In this document: piece after piece, positions 11,798 through 23,819 of the stretch
How positions within the stretch are numbered: position 1 is the stretch's first letter
Layout of the letters: each line of letters starts with the position of its first letter
NCBI RefSeq assembly: GCF_907164915.1
Contig: NC_061863.1
Location: 10,975,882-11,039,881 of the forward strand
Length of the DNA stretch: 64,000 nt
Direction: 5' to 3'
Origin: Impatiens glandulifera
Lineage: Eukaryota > Streptophyta > Magnoliopsida > Ericales > Balsaminaceae
Translations under genes and position numbers: made by a program
The notes under the pieces: generated by a model
The model's database searches: none
Told to the model about the DNA's origin: nothing
What the model saw: the letters and a program-made list of their open reading frames with translations, nothing else

Positions 11798-13490
11798 ATG
11801 CAAATGGATGAAATTCAATCTAGTAGTGCACCCATACCACTACAAGTTGAAGAGGTACATTTAATAGAAGACATAGAGCAAGAAGTGGTAGATGATGAAG
11901 AGGTAGATCATGCAGAATACTTTGAAGAAGATGTTGATATTGAAATAAGCATTGAAGATGTTCCATTTCAATATAATATTGAAGATTTTCCAATTCAATC
12001 TATTATTGATGATGAATGTGAGGTTAAAAGTGGGGATGAAGAAAATGACACTACATATGAAGAGGAAGTTGATATAGAAGATGAAGATGGTGATGAGGTA
12101 GAAGATGAAGTTGAAGATGAAGATGAACTTTCTGAATATTTTGAAGAAAATGACCCGGGTAGTTATAATTGGAGTGGTAGTGAAGAAAGTGATTTCGAGT
12201 GGATTGATGATGATGTAATATCTCATCAAATAAAGAGACGACCAAATTCAAATGTATCATTCAAGCCTTTTATTGAGGGTGTAGAGAGGTTTGTTGTAGG
12301 TATGGTGTTTGAAACCAAGAAAATGATCAAAGATGCTATAACACAATATTCTTGTGATTGTAGAGTTAATTTAAAATGGCTTAAACAAGACTGTTATAGA
12401 ATGAGGGCAAAGTGTACCAAAGAAGGATGCTCTTGGTATTTTTTTTGCAAGCAAGGATAATCCTGAAAAGAAGTGGATTGTAAAGAAATATCATCCTAAA
12501 CATCGTTGTTATTCTGATAATAGAAACAAGTTGATCTCCGCAAGGTACGTTGCGATGAAATTTTGCAATAGAATATTAACACAAAGAGACATTTCTACCA
12601 AAACCTTGCAGCAACTTTGTAGGGATGAATTAAATTGAGATGTCACTCGTGTATTGATTAATAAAGCGAAAAGACTAGTTTTGGCCAATGTTGAATGGAC
12701 ATCGAAAAAGACTTCAGAGAATTATGGAATTATTTGGAGGAACTGAATTCAAGAAATAATGGTACATTTATTCTCAAAACTATCATAGATGAAACTACGG
12801 GTGAAACAAATTTTCATAGAATGTATGTGTGCTTTGAGGCATGTAAGAATGGTTGGAAAAAAGGTTGTAGACCCATTATTGGCGTTGATGGTTATTTTTT
12901 GAAGACTACGTGCAAAGGGGAATTACTTTCTGCGGTTGGTTGAGATACAAATGATCACATGTTCCCGATAACATGGGTTGTGGTGGAAGGAGAGAACCGG
13001 ACAAGTTGGGAATGACTCTTTAAACTCATGATTGAGGATCTTCATTTAAAAGGAGGAGATAACATTAGCATAATTTCCGACATGCAAAAGGTATGTTCTT
13101 AGTATTTATTTCTATTACTGGTATACATCTTGGTATATTTTCTTGTAATATGACATTAATTTTATTGAATATTTAGGGACTCATGAGAGTTGTTGCTAAA
13201 TTATTACCAAATGCGGAACATAGATTTTGTTGTCGTCATTGGTATACAAATTGGGCTAGAGAAGGAAACATGGGGGAAGACATGAAGTTGTTGTTTTAGA
13301 GGTGTGCTCGATCTACATATCCAGAACAATTTGATGCAAATTTGAAAGTACTAGAACATACCAAACAAGGAGTTGGTACTTCTGTGATTTGAATTACCGA
13401 GAAGAGATGCTCAAAAGCATACCTAAAAGAGGATTCGAAGTGTGACATGAAAGACAATAATATTTGTGAAAATTTTAATTCATGGATATT
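11798..13490 (+). pseudogene. MULE transposase pseudogene (MuDR type)
   Basis: The first open stretch (11798-12460) encodes a very acidic leader of about 140 residues. It then enters the MuDR N-terminal DNA-binding domain: GMVFETKKMIKDAITQY, then YRMRAKCTKEGCSW. A one-base slip in the T-run near 12441-12448 shifts the frame, and the protein continues as KDNPEKKWIVKKYHPKHRCY. Stops follow near 12637. The catalytic part is recognisable at 12695-12943 (CRPIIGVDGYFLKTTCKGEL) and at 12945-13300, split by an apparent intron at about 13092-13177. The last piece is KLLPNAEHRFCCRHWYTNW, the MULE signature that follows the second catalytic Asp region. At least four stops and two frameshifts disable it. 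Only the family assignment is firm; the exact start is unknown. Confidence 0.85.
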
Positions 13491-14155
13491 TATCAAGTAG
13501 GTCTATATCTATCATTAACATGTTAGAGCACATTCGATTGATGATAATGAGAAGGGTTGGTTGACTAAGGAAAGAACTAGAGATGAATTGGATTGGAGAC
13601 GTTTCTCTAATGACAATTAACCAAATCATCCAGCAGAAGAAATTTGAGAACTGAAATAAACCCTAAACTGGTTCAGGAGTGACTTTAAAAGAAAAGGCGA
13701 GGATAGAACATAACAAATGAAACATAACAAAACATTCCTTTCAACTATGTGCAAAAACCTACCTTTCAGTCGGTCGTACAGTTAGTCAAGATGAACAACG
13801 CCCATGCTTCGATGAACTCCAACCAAGGCTTCGGTGAACTACGCCCAATCTTCGATGATGAACTTGTTCAACCTTCGATGATGAGTGAGAATCACAGCAA
13901 CATTAATGAGATGAAGAAAACCTAGATGATGAAGATGATAAGTGAGAGAAAACGATATTGGGGATTTTTATTTTATTTATTTATTTTAATAGGTGAAAAT
14001 TAATTATTTATGTGGCATGTTAAAAAAAACACGCTGTAAAATATTGACGAACGTTATGTCCGTTTGAAACGAAGCTTCAAATGGTTAAATATGTGAAAGT
14101 TCGAGCCTCATATGTCAAATCGTCTCAAGTTCGAGTCTCAAATTGTATTTAACCC

Positions 14156-15113
<958 letters not shown>

Positions 15114-15218
15114 ATCTATCTGTAGATTCACACCGGATATCTTTCTATCAATAGGGGTGGTAGCTATTTATATGGCTGGCTATGTTTTTTTCGGAGGAAT
15201 AAAATAAAAATGTCTTTT

Positions 15219-15253
15219 GGAGAGATGGATGAGTGGTTGATAGCTTCGGTTTT
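15219..15253 (+). pseudogene. Possible plastid trnS(UGA) 5' fragment
   Basis: GGAGAGATGG(A)TGAGTGG followed by TTGATAGCT matches, as I recall it, the acceptor and D-arm half of plastid tRNA-Ser(UGA). The sequence departs at the anticodon arm, and no 3' half follows, so it cannot be a functional tRNA. Bases 15114-15218 just before it have plastid-like composition, but I could not identify them. Confidence 0.4.
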
Positions 15254-15295
15254 ATCCCATTCTAACTAAGGATCCTTGTGGTTCCGGAGGATCCA

Positions 15296-15655
15296 GCGAG
15301 ATTGATATTCAAATATTTCTTCTTAGAGCGTATTGATTTGACCCCATAAGCGGGACCACCACCCAATAGCATGTTGCCGCCAGAAGCGTAACCCCTTATT
15401 TCTTCTAGAGAATTTTCTAATTGTTCCAGAACAACTAGACTCCCTTCTTTCTTTGTTTAATTCGAGGGGGAAGGTCCCGTTGAGTTCTTAATAATCAGAA
15501 TTTCGTATAAATGACAAGAAGAAGGAAAAGGATTGAATAGAGGAACTCCCAAATATTTGGCGATCTCAGATGTGTCCATGGTGACTCATTTTTTCGATGA
15601 ATCATTTCTTCGGACAAAAGAAGATTATGGAAACACTTACTCGAAATCTCACTTA
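15296..15655 (-). pseudogene. ycf2: Nuclear copy of plastid ycf2 fragment
   Basis: Minus-strand frames give [20 protein letters not shown], then [20 protein letters not shown] and, after frame changes, [17 protein letters not shown] and [18 protein letters not shown]. These are consecutive segments of the large plastid Ycf2 protein. Internal stops and shifts, truncation at both ends and a direct junction with psaB at 15656 show it is a nuclear plastid insertion. Confidence 0.88.
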
Positions 15656-15834
15656 GTAAAAGCTTCCACAGCTGGTTGACCAAAATGAGGATCCCAAATT
15701 GCATGAACAATGGGCCTTACATGTAAAGGGTCTGAATCCATGATTCAAAATTTCTTTGCCAAGCTACATGAAACAGATTTCCGGAAGTCCATAGAAAAAT
15801 AATTGCTAATTGTCCGAAGTGAGAAACAAAGACG
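15656..15834 (-). pseudogene. psaB: Nuclear copy of plastid psaB fragment
   Basis: Minus-strand translation gives [29 protein letters not shown] and, after a one-base deletion, [20 protein letters not shown] and AVEAFT. This is the N-terminal part of the photosystem I PsaB protein. It stops at the ycf2 junction, where the reading frame runs from psaB into ycf2. Sequence continuing to about 15960 has plastid-like base composition, but I could not assign it. Confidence 0.88.
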
Positions 15835-15960
15835 GAATGGATTCAGGCATTGTGGTCGGACTAATATAGATTTATGACCACATATTTCGTATGATCCTCT
15901 CATCTCTACCTCCAAGGGAGATGAAAGAACCATAAGAAGACCCAATAATCACATAAAGAA

Positions 15961-17640
15961 GTATACTAATAACTAGCATTATAAATTAAAGCTAGTGAGA
16001 ATTTAATTAATTATTGTTGAAATATGAATTTTTTTACTAATAAATTTGAGTAGGGAGGACTTCATAAATATAATGGGTGTCTATATTAAATACTAAATAT
16101 TAAATATATGACATTACCCTTAGTAACTCATTTATCACACACATTGGTATTTTGATTTTATTTTTGTTATATCTAACCTATAACACAATATAGAAACAAT
16201 AACAAACATATATATACAATCTAAAAACATGTCCCTTTTATTGATCAGGAAGAAATTCCTACTATTTTAAATGGTCATACAAATTTTAATCCACCAACTT
16301 TTAGTCCAAAGAAAAAAAAGATTTTTGCTTTAAATTTTTATCAGCTAACCGAGTTTTCCATGTAATTGTTTTATACTGATTTGTGAATAAAAAAATGTCA
16401 AACATATTTAAAAAAAGAAGTCAACATCCAAAGTTGTAAAAGAGGAAATGGTCTTGGAGGAACTTACAAGAAATTATAATATATAGAAAAATACAATATC
16501 ATAAAGAATTAGGATAATCAAGGGGTTTGTTCGAAGACTATCCTTGATCCTTTCAAACTCAATATGTCCTTAATACAAGAATGATCACCAATAACAATAT
16601 TTACAAAAATTATAAAATCATTCTTAAAAGATTAGTTAATAAATCAAAAAAATTATGTCCATTGGATATAAAATATTATAGAAATCTTGACAAAATATTA
16701 ACCGAATATATATATATATATATATGTAAAAATTCATAAAAAAAGTAATTAAGGTTATGGGTATGAGATTTCACTTTAGAGTGATATTTATTGGGCTAAT
16801 TCTAACTTATAAAAACTTTAAAATAATAATAAAAGTCATGTAAATGAGGATTAATTTATCTAATTATTTAGTTTCTAGAAGAACAAGTGGACGTTAATTT
16901 CACACCTAATTTTCAATCAAATTATGAAGAAACTTAGCTGTTAAGATGATGATGATTGTGTGTGGAAAAAGATTGAAGATTTTTATTAAAAATATACAGA
17001 GATTGCCATTGGGTTATAACTTGTAAAAAAATGAAAAAAAAAAAAACATAATCTGCTTTTAGTCTTTTTCTTCTTCAAATATGATTGTTTCCTAAAATTG
17101 TCACAAAAGTAAGTTTAAAGAAAGTTTTTTAATTTAAAAGTAATTAAATATCAGAAAGAATTAAAGTTTTGTTGGGATTAGTTTTTATTATAAACTAAGT
17201 TACTTAAAAATTAATGATTTTGAGTATAGGTTGATTTTTTTTTCAAGACTTAAATAATATTAATATTTATAAATAAAATAAAATTAATAATTTAAAATAT
17301 AATATATTTTAGTATTTTAATAAATAAATTAATTAATATAATGAATAAGAGAAGATGAAATGATGTTTATTATTTAAACTAACATAATGTTCTTGCGTTT
17401 TAGATGATAAATAAAATTCACATTTAAAAAGTTGAAATATACCATACTCACTTTTTATTGTCGTCGTAATCATCATTATTATTTTCATCACATTCATCCT
17501 CCTCTTCGTCGTCAACCTCTATGGTCTAAATATGAGAAACTTTAATGGTTGTGATAGTCTAGTAGCCGTCTTCCTTCTCTCAATCATCGTTGTTTTGTGA
17601 CTCATAAAAAATACAACAAATTTGATAAGGAGACATTCAT
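15961..17640. other. Intergenic, AT-rich, nothing recognised
   Basis: No recognisable gene. Poly-A tracts occur near 17030, and a trinucleotide-rich patch (ATC/TCC repeats) occurs near 17460-17520. Confidence 0.5.
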
Positions 17641-19310
17641 TTAACTTTTTTTTCTTATCAGTTTATCAAGATCTTATTCTTCAACCTCTTACTCTCATTT
17701 TTTTGGTCAACCAACAATATTCTTTCTTATCTAATAGACCTATCATATTACTAATCTCGTGACATCACTTATACATCCAATCATCTTAACAGTACCAACA
17801 TCTTTTACTCTCACTTTTTCGGTAAACTAACAATTTTATTTATATATTTAACCACCAATATTTTTTGTTCTCCAATTAACCTCTTATTATTAATCACGTG
17901 ACCTCACTTCGAATATTTTGTACATCAACAATCTCATATCATTACCGTGACCTCTTTACCCACACTTCGGCAAATCAACCATCAATCCAATCAATTTCTC
18001 ATCTCATGACCTCACTTTCACACTTCGGTCAACATCTCATTCATATATTTAACCACCAATATTTTTTTTCCAATGTACCACTCGCATTACTAATATCGTG
18101 ACCTCATACATTTTCGCACGTCTCTTATCTCTCGTCAAACCAACCACCAAAATCCCAATTGACCTCTCCATCTCATGACCTCTATTTTCAGACATCTCTT
18201 ATCCCTTGAAAACCAACCAACAATCTCAATTGACCACTAATTTCGTGACCTCATACTTTAGCCTATCCACATCTCATTTACATATAATTTTTAACTACCA
18301 ATCTCAATTGACCTCTAATCTCGCGACCTTACAATCTTTTGTTAGCGGTCTCTTATCCCTCAACAAACCAACACCAATCTCAATCTTATCGGCTTCTTAT
18401 CATTTGACAAACCAACCACCAATCCAATCGATCTCTCATCTCTCATTCCGTGACCTCACACTTTCACATGTCTCTGATACCCCGACAAATCAACCACCAA
18501 TCACAATCGAACTTTAATATTATGACCTTATGATTCTTTCTTACTAGCCTATTATCTCTCAACAAACCAACCACCAATTTTAATTGACCTCTCATCTTGT
18601 AACTTCATTACTTTCACACGCCTCTTATCTCTCTTCAAACAACTACCAATCCTAATGAACCTCTTCATCTTGTGACATCACACTTTCACAAATTTCTTAT
18701 CCCTCAACAAACCAATCACAACCACCAATCTCAATCACAATTCCACATGCTTTTCTTATCTCCCGACAAACCATCTACCGACCTGAATCGACATCTTATC
18801 CCTCGACAAACCTACCACCAACTTCAATGTTACAAGTCTTTTATCCCTCGTCAAATCAACTATCAATCCCAATTAACTTCTAATCTTATGACCCCACACT
18901 TTCACACTCACACACCCTTGATCATTCGACAAATTAACCACCAATCACAATCGATCTCTAATCTTGTGACCTTATGATCATTTGTTACCGGTCTCTTTAT
19001 CCATCGACAAATAACCATCAATCTCAATGTTACTGACCTCTTATCCCTCGATAGATCAACCATCAATCCCAATCATATTTTCACACGCTTTTTAAACCCA
19101 CGGAAATCAACCACTAATCTCAATCAAACTTTTACACGTCTATTATCATTGATTAACCAACCACTAATCCCCCAATCACACACACCACTTATCACTCGGC
19201 AAATCAACCACCAACTCAATCGACCTCTAATCTTGTGACATCATGATATTTTGTTACTGACCCCTTATCACCCGACAAATCACCTCAAAATTAACTCGCG
19301 ACCTGACTCA
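17640..19310. repeat. Degenerate ~75-bp tandem repeat array, pyrimidine-rich
   Basis: Units recur as CTCATCTCGTGACCTCACAC, then TTTCACACGTCTCTTATCCC, then TCGACAAACCAACCACCAAT and CTCAATTGACCTCTAAT. The GTGACC anchor recurs at about 17899, 17947, 18006, 18098, 18175, 18245, 18323, 18450, 18522, 18597 and 18671, mostly 70-80 bp apart. There are roughly 20 diverged units. Isolated units of the same family lie at about 5440-5560, 5800-5895 and 44570-44760. Open frames in the array are by-products of its low purine content. Confidence 0.85.
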
Positions 19311-19322
19311 AGTATTTATTTA

Positions 19323-19354
<32 letters not shown>

Positions 19355-20415
19355 AATTAAAAAAATCTCCAAACCAACAAATGAAGAAAACTTTGTTTAA
19401 ACATTAATATTATTATTATTATATATAAAAAAAAAACTTTCATATAACTTTTTTCCAAAATTCTAACTCAAAGTTATAAAAACAAATCATATTAAGGAAA
19501 CAAAATTAGTCCTGAGTAGATTAATTGTTACAAATAAAAATTTCAGTATTGAGCAAAAATAATTTTTATTTTGTTAAAATAATAATAATAACAATAGACT
19601 TGGAAAGACGACTACTCGTACCTACCTTCTCATCGAGGTCAAGTGTCACACACCCATGTGAAACAATTATATGTAATAAAAACGAAAACAAACTTGATTG
19701 ATGCAGATATGTCAATACTGAATACAAAGTCAATATGCAATAATGAATTTAAAACTATTTCTTATTTAAGTTTAGATTATATAATAATCTTATAAAATAT
19801 ATACATATCATTCCACCAACCCAACTTCCCTTCAATCAGTATTTTTAATAAAATTTAAATTTGAAACATAAATCCTTAAATTCTAAATATTATTCACTTT
19901 GAATTAAGGATATTACATCATTTTGGATTATTTTTTTTTTAATAAATTTAAATTTAGTTTTAACATGTCGGTTTTACTTAAGGTCTTATCTCATTGTCGA
20001 ATTTGTTATATCAAATATTGAGTTGATTTGCTTATTGATATATTCTAATTAAACAAAAACATAAATATAATAATAATTTTTAAAGATAATCTTTTTAAAC
20101 AATAGTAAAAGACTATCTTTAAATTTTATTTGTTAATCATAATATTTTATTTAAAATATATGAATTGATTTAGTTACTTGAATATAGCTTATATATTATC
20201 TTAATATATATTTAATATTAAAACCTTATATTCCACAATTTATATTGATTTGAGTATTCATTATACATTCAACTCTTATGAGTGAGACTAGTATAACATT
20301 TTTAAATTTTTATTTGAAAAAAAAAATTATAAGTTACTTGATCACAATTCAATTTTATACTAAACTTAAAGTACTTAAAAGATAGTGCTTTAGAATGATT
20401 TGTGTTCACTCATAC
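19311..20415. other. Intergenic, AT-rich, nothing recognised
   Basis: A TA microsatellite lies at 19327-19353, and the rest is AT-rich sequence. I found no coding frame and no element ends. Confidence 0.5.
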
Positions 20416-20860
20416 CAGTGTTCTAAACGGCGGTAGGCGGTGGCGGAGCGGTAAGTGACTGCCTACTGCCTAGGCGGTGCCTAAACGGTGCATAAGCGGT
20501 TCAATATAAATATAATAAAGATGTTGTATAATTATTATTTTACTAAAAAGTCAAATTAATATTCTCTAACATAGTAATATTTAACAAAAAGAAGTAGACG
20601 AGCTGAAGAAGAGATAGATGATTAGATGATCGAAGAAGATCTAGATGATGGAGGTGAGGTGAATGAGATAAATGAATTAGAACATAAAGAGTCATTTCAA
20701 AATTTAAATAAATAGTGGGTGATAAAGAGTTTTATTTATTGAATATATATATATATATATTAATATTAGTAATTAATTAATTAAAAATAATAAATAATCC
20801 GATCTCATGTATAGGCGGAGCGGTATTGGACCGCCTAGGCGACCGCCGTTTAGAACACTG
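20416..20860. mobile_element. hAT-type MITE with perfect target duplication
   Basis: A 445-bp element with inverted ends CAGTGTTCTAAACGGCGG and CCGCCGTTTAGAACACTG, flanked by a perfect 8-bp target duplication ACTCATAC (20408-20415 and 20861-20868). Sub-terminal GCGGT and CCGCC motifs are repeated at both ends. The interior is AT-rich and non-coding. End sequence and duplication size are those of the hAT superfamily. The intact duplication suggests a fairly recent insertion. Confidence 0.93.
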
Positions 20861-20979
20861 ACTCATACTATGTTATTATTGTCAATTTGCAAAAGTGAGA
20901 TTTGTCTCCGGTAATGTGTGGATCTTGTGTCTATTTCCCCTTTTATATATGAAATTATTAAATGTTAAAACCGAAATCA

Positions 20980-21130
20980 ACTTCTCAACGACGGGTGGGT
21001 CTTGCAGTCTCACTTCTGCTTTTGCAAGAAGGTGAAATCGGTCTGGTCCCAACTTTCGTCCCACTCAACGGGTGGGTCTTGCAGTCTCCCTTTTGCTAGA
21101 AGATGAAATCGGGTTGGTCGCCCTGGAACC
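20980..21130. repeat. Short direct repeat, two copies
   Basis: ACGGGTGGGTCTTGCAGTCT and a following pattern (TTTTGC...AAG(G/A)(T/A)GAAATCGG(T/G)(C/T)TGGTC) occur at about 20990-21050 and 21068-21120, about 75 bp apart. No coding role is evident. Confidence 0.6.
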
Positions 21131-21582
21131 GCTCAACCATGATAAAATTCCAAACCAACCAAACAAAATCACTTACATTTAGTCCTTATGTTACCTCTAT
21201 TTCCCTTGTGACTCTTCAACATTAAATTTAACCCATTAACTTAATACCCCTTAACAAAGGGCACTAACCTGTTCTTGGAGGTTCTTTTAACACAATTTCC
21301 TATGTTTGTTACTTACGAAATTTGGAAACGTTACATTCAACCTCAATACAAAGCCGACTACATTTCAAGAATTCAACCCGAAAAAAAAAAAAAGAGTTTT
21401 GATTATTGTTAGTACTCAAAAAAGATGGATAATAAGAGTGCTAAATAGATTTTTTGAAAAAGAAGATTAAAATTTACTGTATCTTTGCCTTTTTCAATCT
21501 CCTCTTTCCTGGAGCTTTTATTTTCTCAGTCTCAGAAAACAACATGGTTACAACCCCTTCAACAAGACAGGCTTCTCCCATT

Positions 21583-23602
21583 TTACAGTGGACCCGCAAA
21601 TGTTCCATTTTCTCTTTGTTCGTTCCATCTATCAACCTGCATTTTTATTGCAACAATATTGAATTCGTAAGTGATTTTACTATAGTGTGCATCGAAAAAA
21701 TAAGTAAAAGAGGAAAAAATAGTAAAATACCCATTCTCCCGGGCAAAGGGAACGATAATACTTGGCAAATTTATCACACTCCGGAGCATCATCACCCTTA
21801 GCAGCTACGCAACTGAAATAGTTGTTAAAAAACACACACATTAATAAATAATAATACAGCATGATACTAGTTTCTCTTAGGTTGTGTTTCGAAAAGCTAT
21901 TATTTGGTATTGTGTTTCAATTCATATATGTTTGAAAAATAAATCATAGAATTGTATTAGGGGAGCTCAAAGAATCATAGAATTGTGATTCTTAAAGATT
22001 TGTTTGGTTATGGCGTAATTGGTAATGTTTTTTTATTTATTTTATTTAGAAAGCTAGCCTCACCCCTCATAGTTCATCACCCATACTTCAACTTAAGGCG
22101 TTCTGAGTGAGAATCGAAAGATCTCTTAAGCACAGACTTTTGTCACTTAAACTAACTAGTGGGTTGTAATTGGTTATGATTTTTAATTCCATAGTAATTC
22201 AAATTCTATGTCCAATTCCTTATTTGAAGTACTTACAAAAACTAACACATAATTGGAATTGCCCTCCCTAATCCCTAATGCCAATGTCAATTCACCTCAA
22301 ACCAAACACATTAAAGACAACAACATTGCTACTTACCGATGATACATAATTGGAATTTCCCACTCTAATCCATAATGTCAATTCACCTCAAACCAAACAC
22401 ATTAAAGACAACAACATTGCTACTTACCGATGATACATAATTGGAACTTCCTACTCTAATCCCTAATCCCTAATGTCAATTCACCTCAAACCAAACACAT
22501 TAAAGACAACAACATTGCTACTTACCGATGATACTCAATATACCGGGTGAAACAATGCCTTGTTTGATTAGTAGTTGGAAAGCGGAAATCTGCTGGTGCT
22601 GTCTCAAGCTACATATCATTCAGCATATATAAATCACCATGCAATGATAATATAAAAAATAATAATAGAGGATTAAAAATTAGAGCTTTGAGTCACACAC
22701 CTGTATCTCAGGTTTTTCCTCCTCTTCAGTGACTTGATTTTCATCACTTTCAGTGGCAGCAGCAGCAGCTTCATCAGTGGCTTCACCGACGCTTTCATTA
22801 GAACTTTCAGTATTTTCACCAGCATCAGCTACTTTATCATCATTTTCTATAGCAGGAGAAGGAGGGGCTTCCACAGTAGGCTCATTTTCACTAGCAGGTT
22901 GAGTTTCCTCGGGTTTCTGAGAGATAGGAGCTTCCTCAGAAGGAGTTTCTAAAGGTTTTTCCGCCTCATCTTCAACAGGTTTAGTGACTATTTCCACCAC
23001 ATTCTCTTCCTTGTCCTTCAACAGATAGTCCTACATGTACAATTAATGTTCATGGAAATTTCTCACATTTATACATGGAAATCTCTTAATTCTCAGTTTT
23101 GAAAGAAAACCCTCTTAAATATCAATATTAAGAACCACAAACAATGGATCATAATGCACTTCCCTACTACTATTATGCAGGACATACTAGGGTTTTGTCA
23201 AGATTATATTTCTAAATCTCTAAGCTGATTCATACATATATGTTACTCTAGATCTCTTCACGATGCTAAATCGATTGTAATCGTACACGATTCATACAAA
23301 GATTGAGTACATAAGAGATATAATCAGATCAATTAATCAATTCAGTGAAAATTTCAACAATTCCAGCAACAAGTCATGAAAGTCAAAACTGATTAAAGTC
23401 GAATAAAACGATAAGAATCAAGAATTAACAGTTAATAATGATAAATGAAGTAACATTGAACAACATCAAGATGAGATAAGGAGAAATCCGAAATGATAGT
23501 AAGATTCAACGCATAAGTAAGATAATCTGATACAGAAATCGAAAGATCTAGTCTTTATACCTGGGATAGGCCTGAACCTTTGGCGGCTTCGACTTCCGCC
23601 AT
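21583..23602 (-). CDS. COX6B: Cytochrome c oxidase subunit 6b
   Basis: This encodes the small coiled-coil-helix subunit on the intermembrane-space face of complex IV. Exons (minus strand) are 23602-23561, 23030-22701, 22608-22526, 21812-21731 and 21636-21583. Each is bounded by GT-AG, the frame is continuous, and the product is 196 residues. The start is MAEVEAAKGSG. Residues 15-124 (exon 2) are a Glu/Ala/Pro-rich acidic extension, as in the long plant COX6b isoforms. The conserved core starts at LETAPADFRFPTTNQTRH. It carries the twin-cysteine pattern, Cx9C (C143-C153) and Cx10C (C164-C175), that forms the two disulfides, and ends WNEQRENGTFAGPL. The third intron (21813-22525) contains a repeat that copies the exon 3 splice donor. 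Promoter site II motifs lie about 170-210 bp upstream of the ATG. I see no disabling change. Confidence 0.95.
22250..22530. repeat. Tandem triplication spanning the COX6B exon 3 donor
   Basis: Units of about 91-98 bp share CAATTCACCTCAAACCAAAC, ACATTAAAGACAACAACATT and GCTACTTACCGATGATAC. The latter falls at 22329, 22420 and 22518. The rightmost copy (22518 onward) includes the real exon 3 edge and its 5' splice site, so two decoy donor sites lie 98 and about 190 bp downstream in the intron. Confidence 0.85.
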
Positions 23603-23772
23603 TGACAAAGAAGGAGAAAAGAGGAAAAGCTCAGCTGCGAGGGGCTAGGTTAGAGAGAGAGAGAGAGTAGAGTTACGCGCCAGACGGTGGAAGGAGGGTG
23701 AATTTCTTGTATTAGTATTTGGGATTAACCAATGGTTATTAGCCACGTTGCAGATTCCATTTGACATAAATT

Positions 23773-23812
23773 TGGGCTTTAAACTTCTTGTAATAGGCCC
23801 ATTAAAAGCCCA
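23773..23812 (-). promoter_or_regulatory. Site II promoter cluster of COX6B
   Basis: Three TGGGCY motifs occur within 40 bp: TGGGCT on the plus strand at 23773-23778, and TGGGCC (23796-23801) and TGGGCT (23807-23812) on the gene strand. Site II elements of this sequence are the known activators of plant cytochrome c and cytochrome oxidase subunit genes. A GA-repeat (about 23651-23666) lies between them and the ATG, in the probable leader. Confidence 0.7.
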
Positions 23813-23819
23813 CACAAAA

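Larger units (their letters stand above)
10296..14155. mobile_element. MULE (Mutator-like) DNA transposon, degenerate
   Basis: The element is bounded by inverted repeats of about 400 bp: left 10296-10708 and right 13756-14155. They begin GGCTTAAATAC and GGGTTAAATAC when read inward. Both contain TTTCAAACGGACATAACG, the ACAGCGTG poly-T segment, a CTCTCACTTATCATCTTC segment and a terminal AACTGAAAGGTA/GACTGAAAGGTA. Between them lies a decayed MuDR-type transposase and a nested hAT MITE. Long TIRs plus a MULE transposase define the class. Flanking 9-mers (10287-10295 and 14156-14164) are not identical, so the target duplication has eroded or a boundary is off by a few bases. Confidence 0.88.

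Noticed and set aside
11861..12260. Minus-strand frames of 122 and 69 codons
   Set aside because: They are antisense shadows of the acidic, GA-rich leader of the MULE transposase.
15219..15253. tRNA-Ser gene
   Set aside because: Only the 5' half is present, and no anticodon stem or 3' half can be formed.
17898..18977. Three plus-strand open frames of 67-103 codons
   Set aside because: They lie wholly inside the degenerate ~75-bp repeat. Their repeated Ser/Thr/Asn/His/Pro composition follows from the repeat and not from a protein family.
21454..21801. Plus-strand 115-codon frame
   Set aside because: It is antisense to COX6B exons 4 and 5 and the intron between them.
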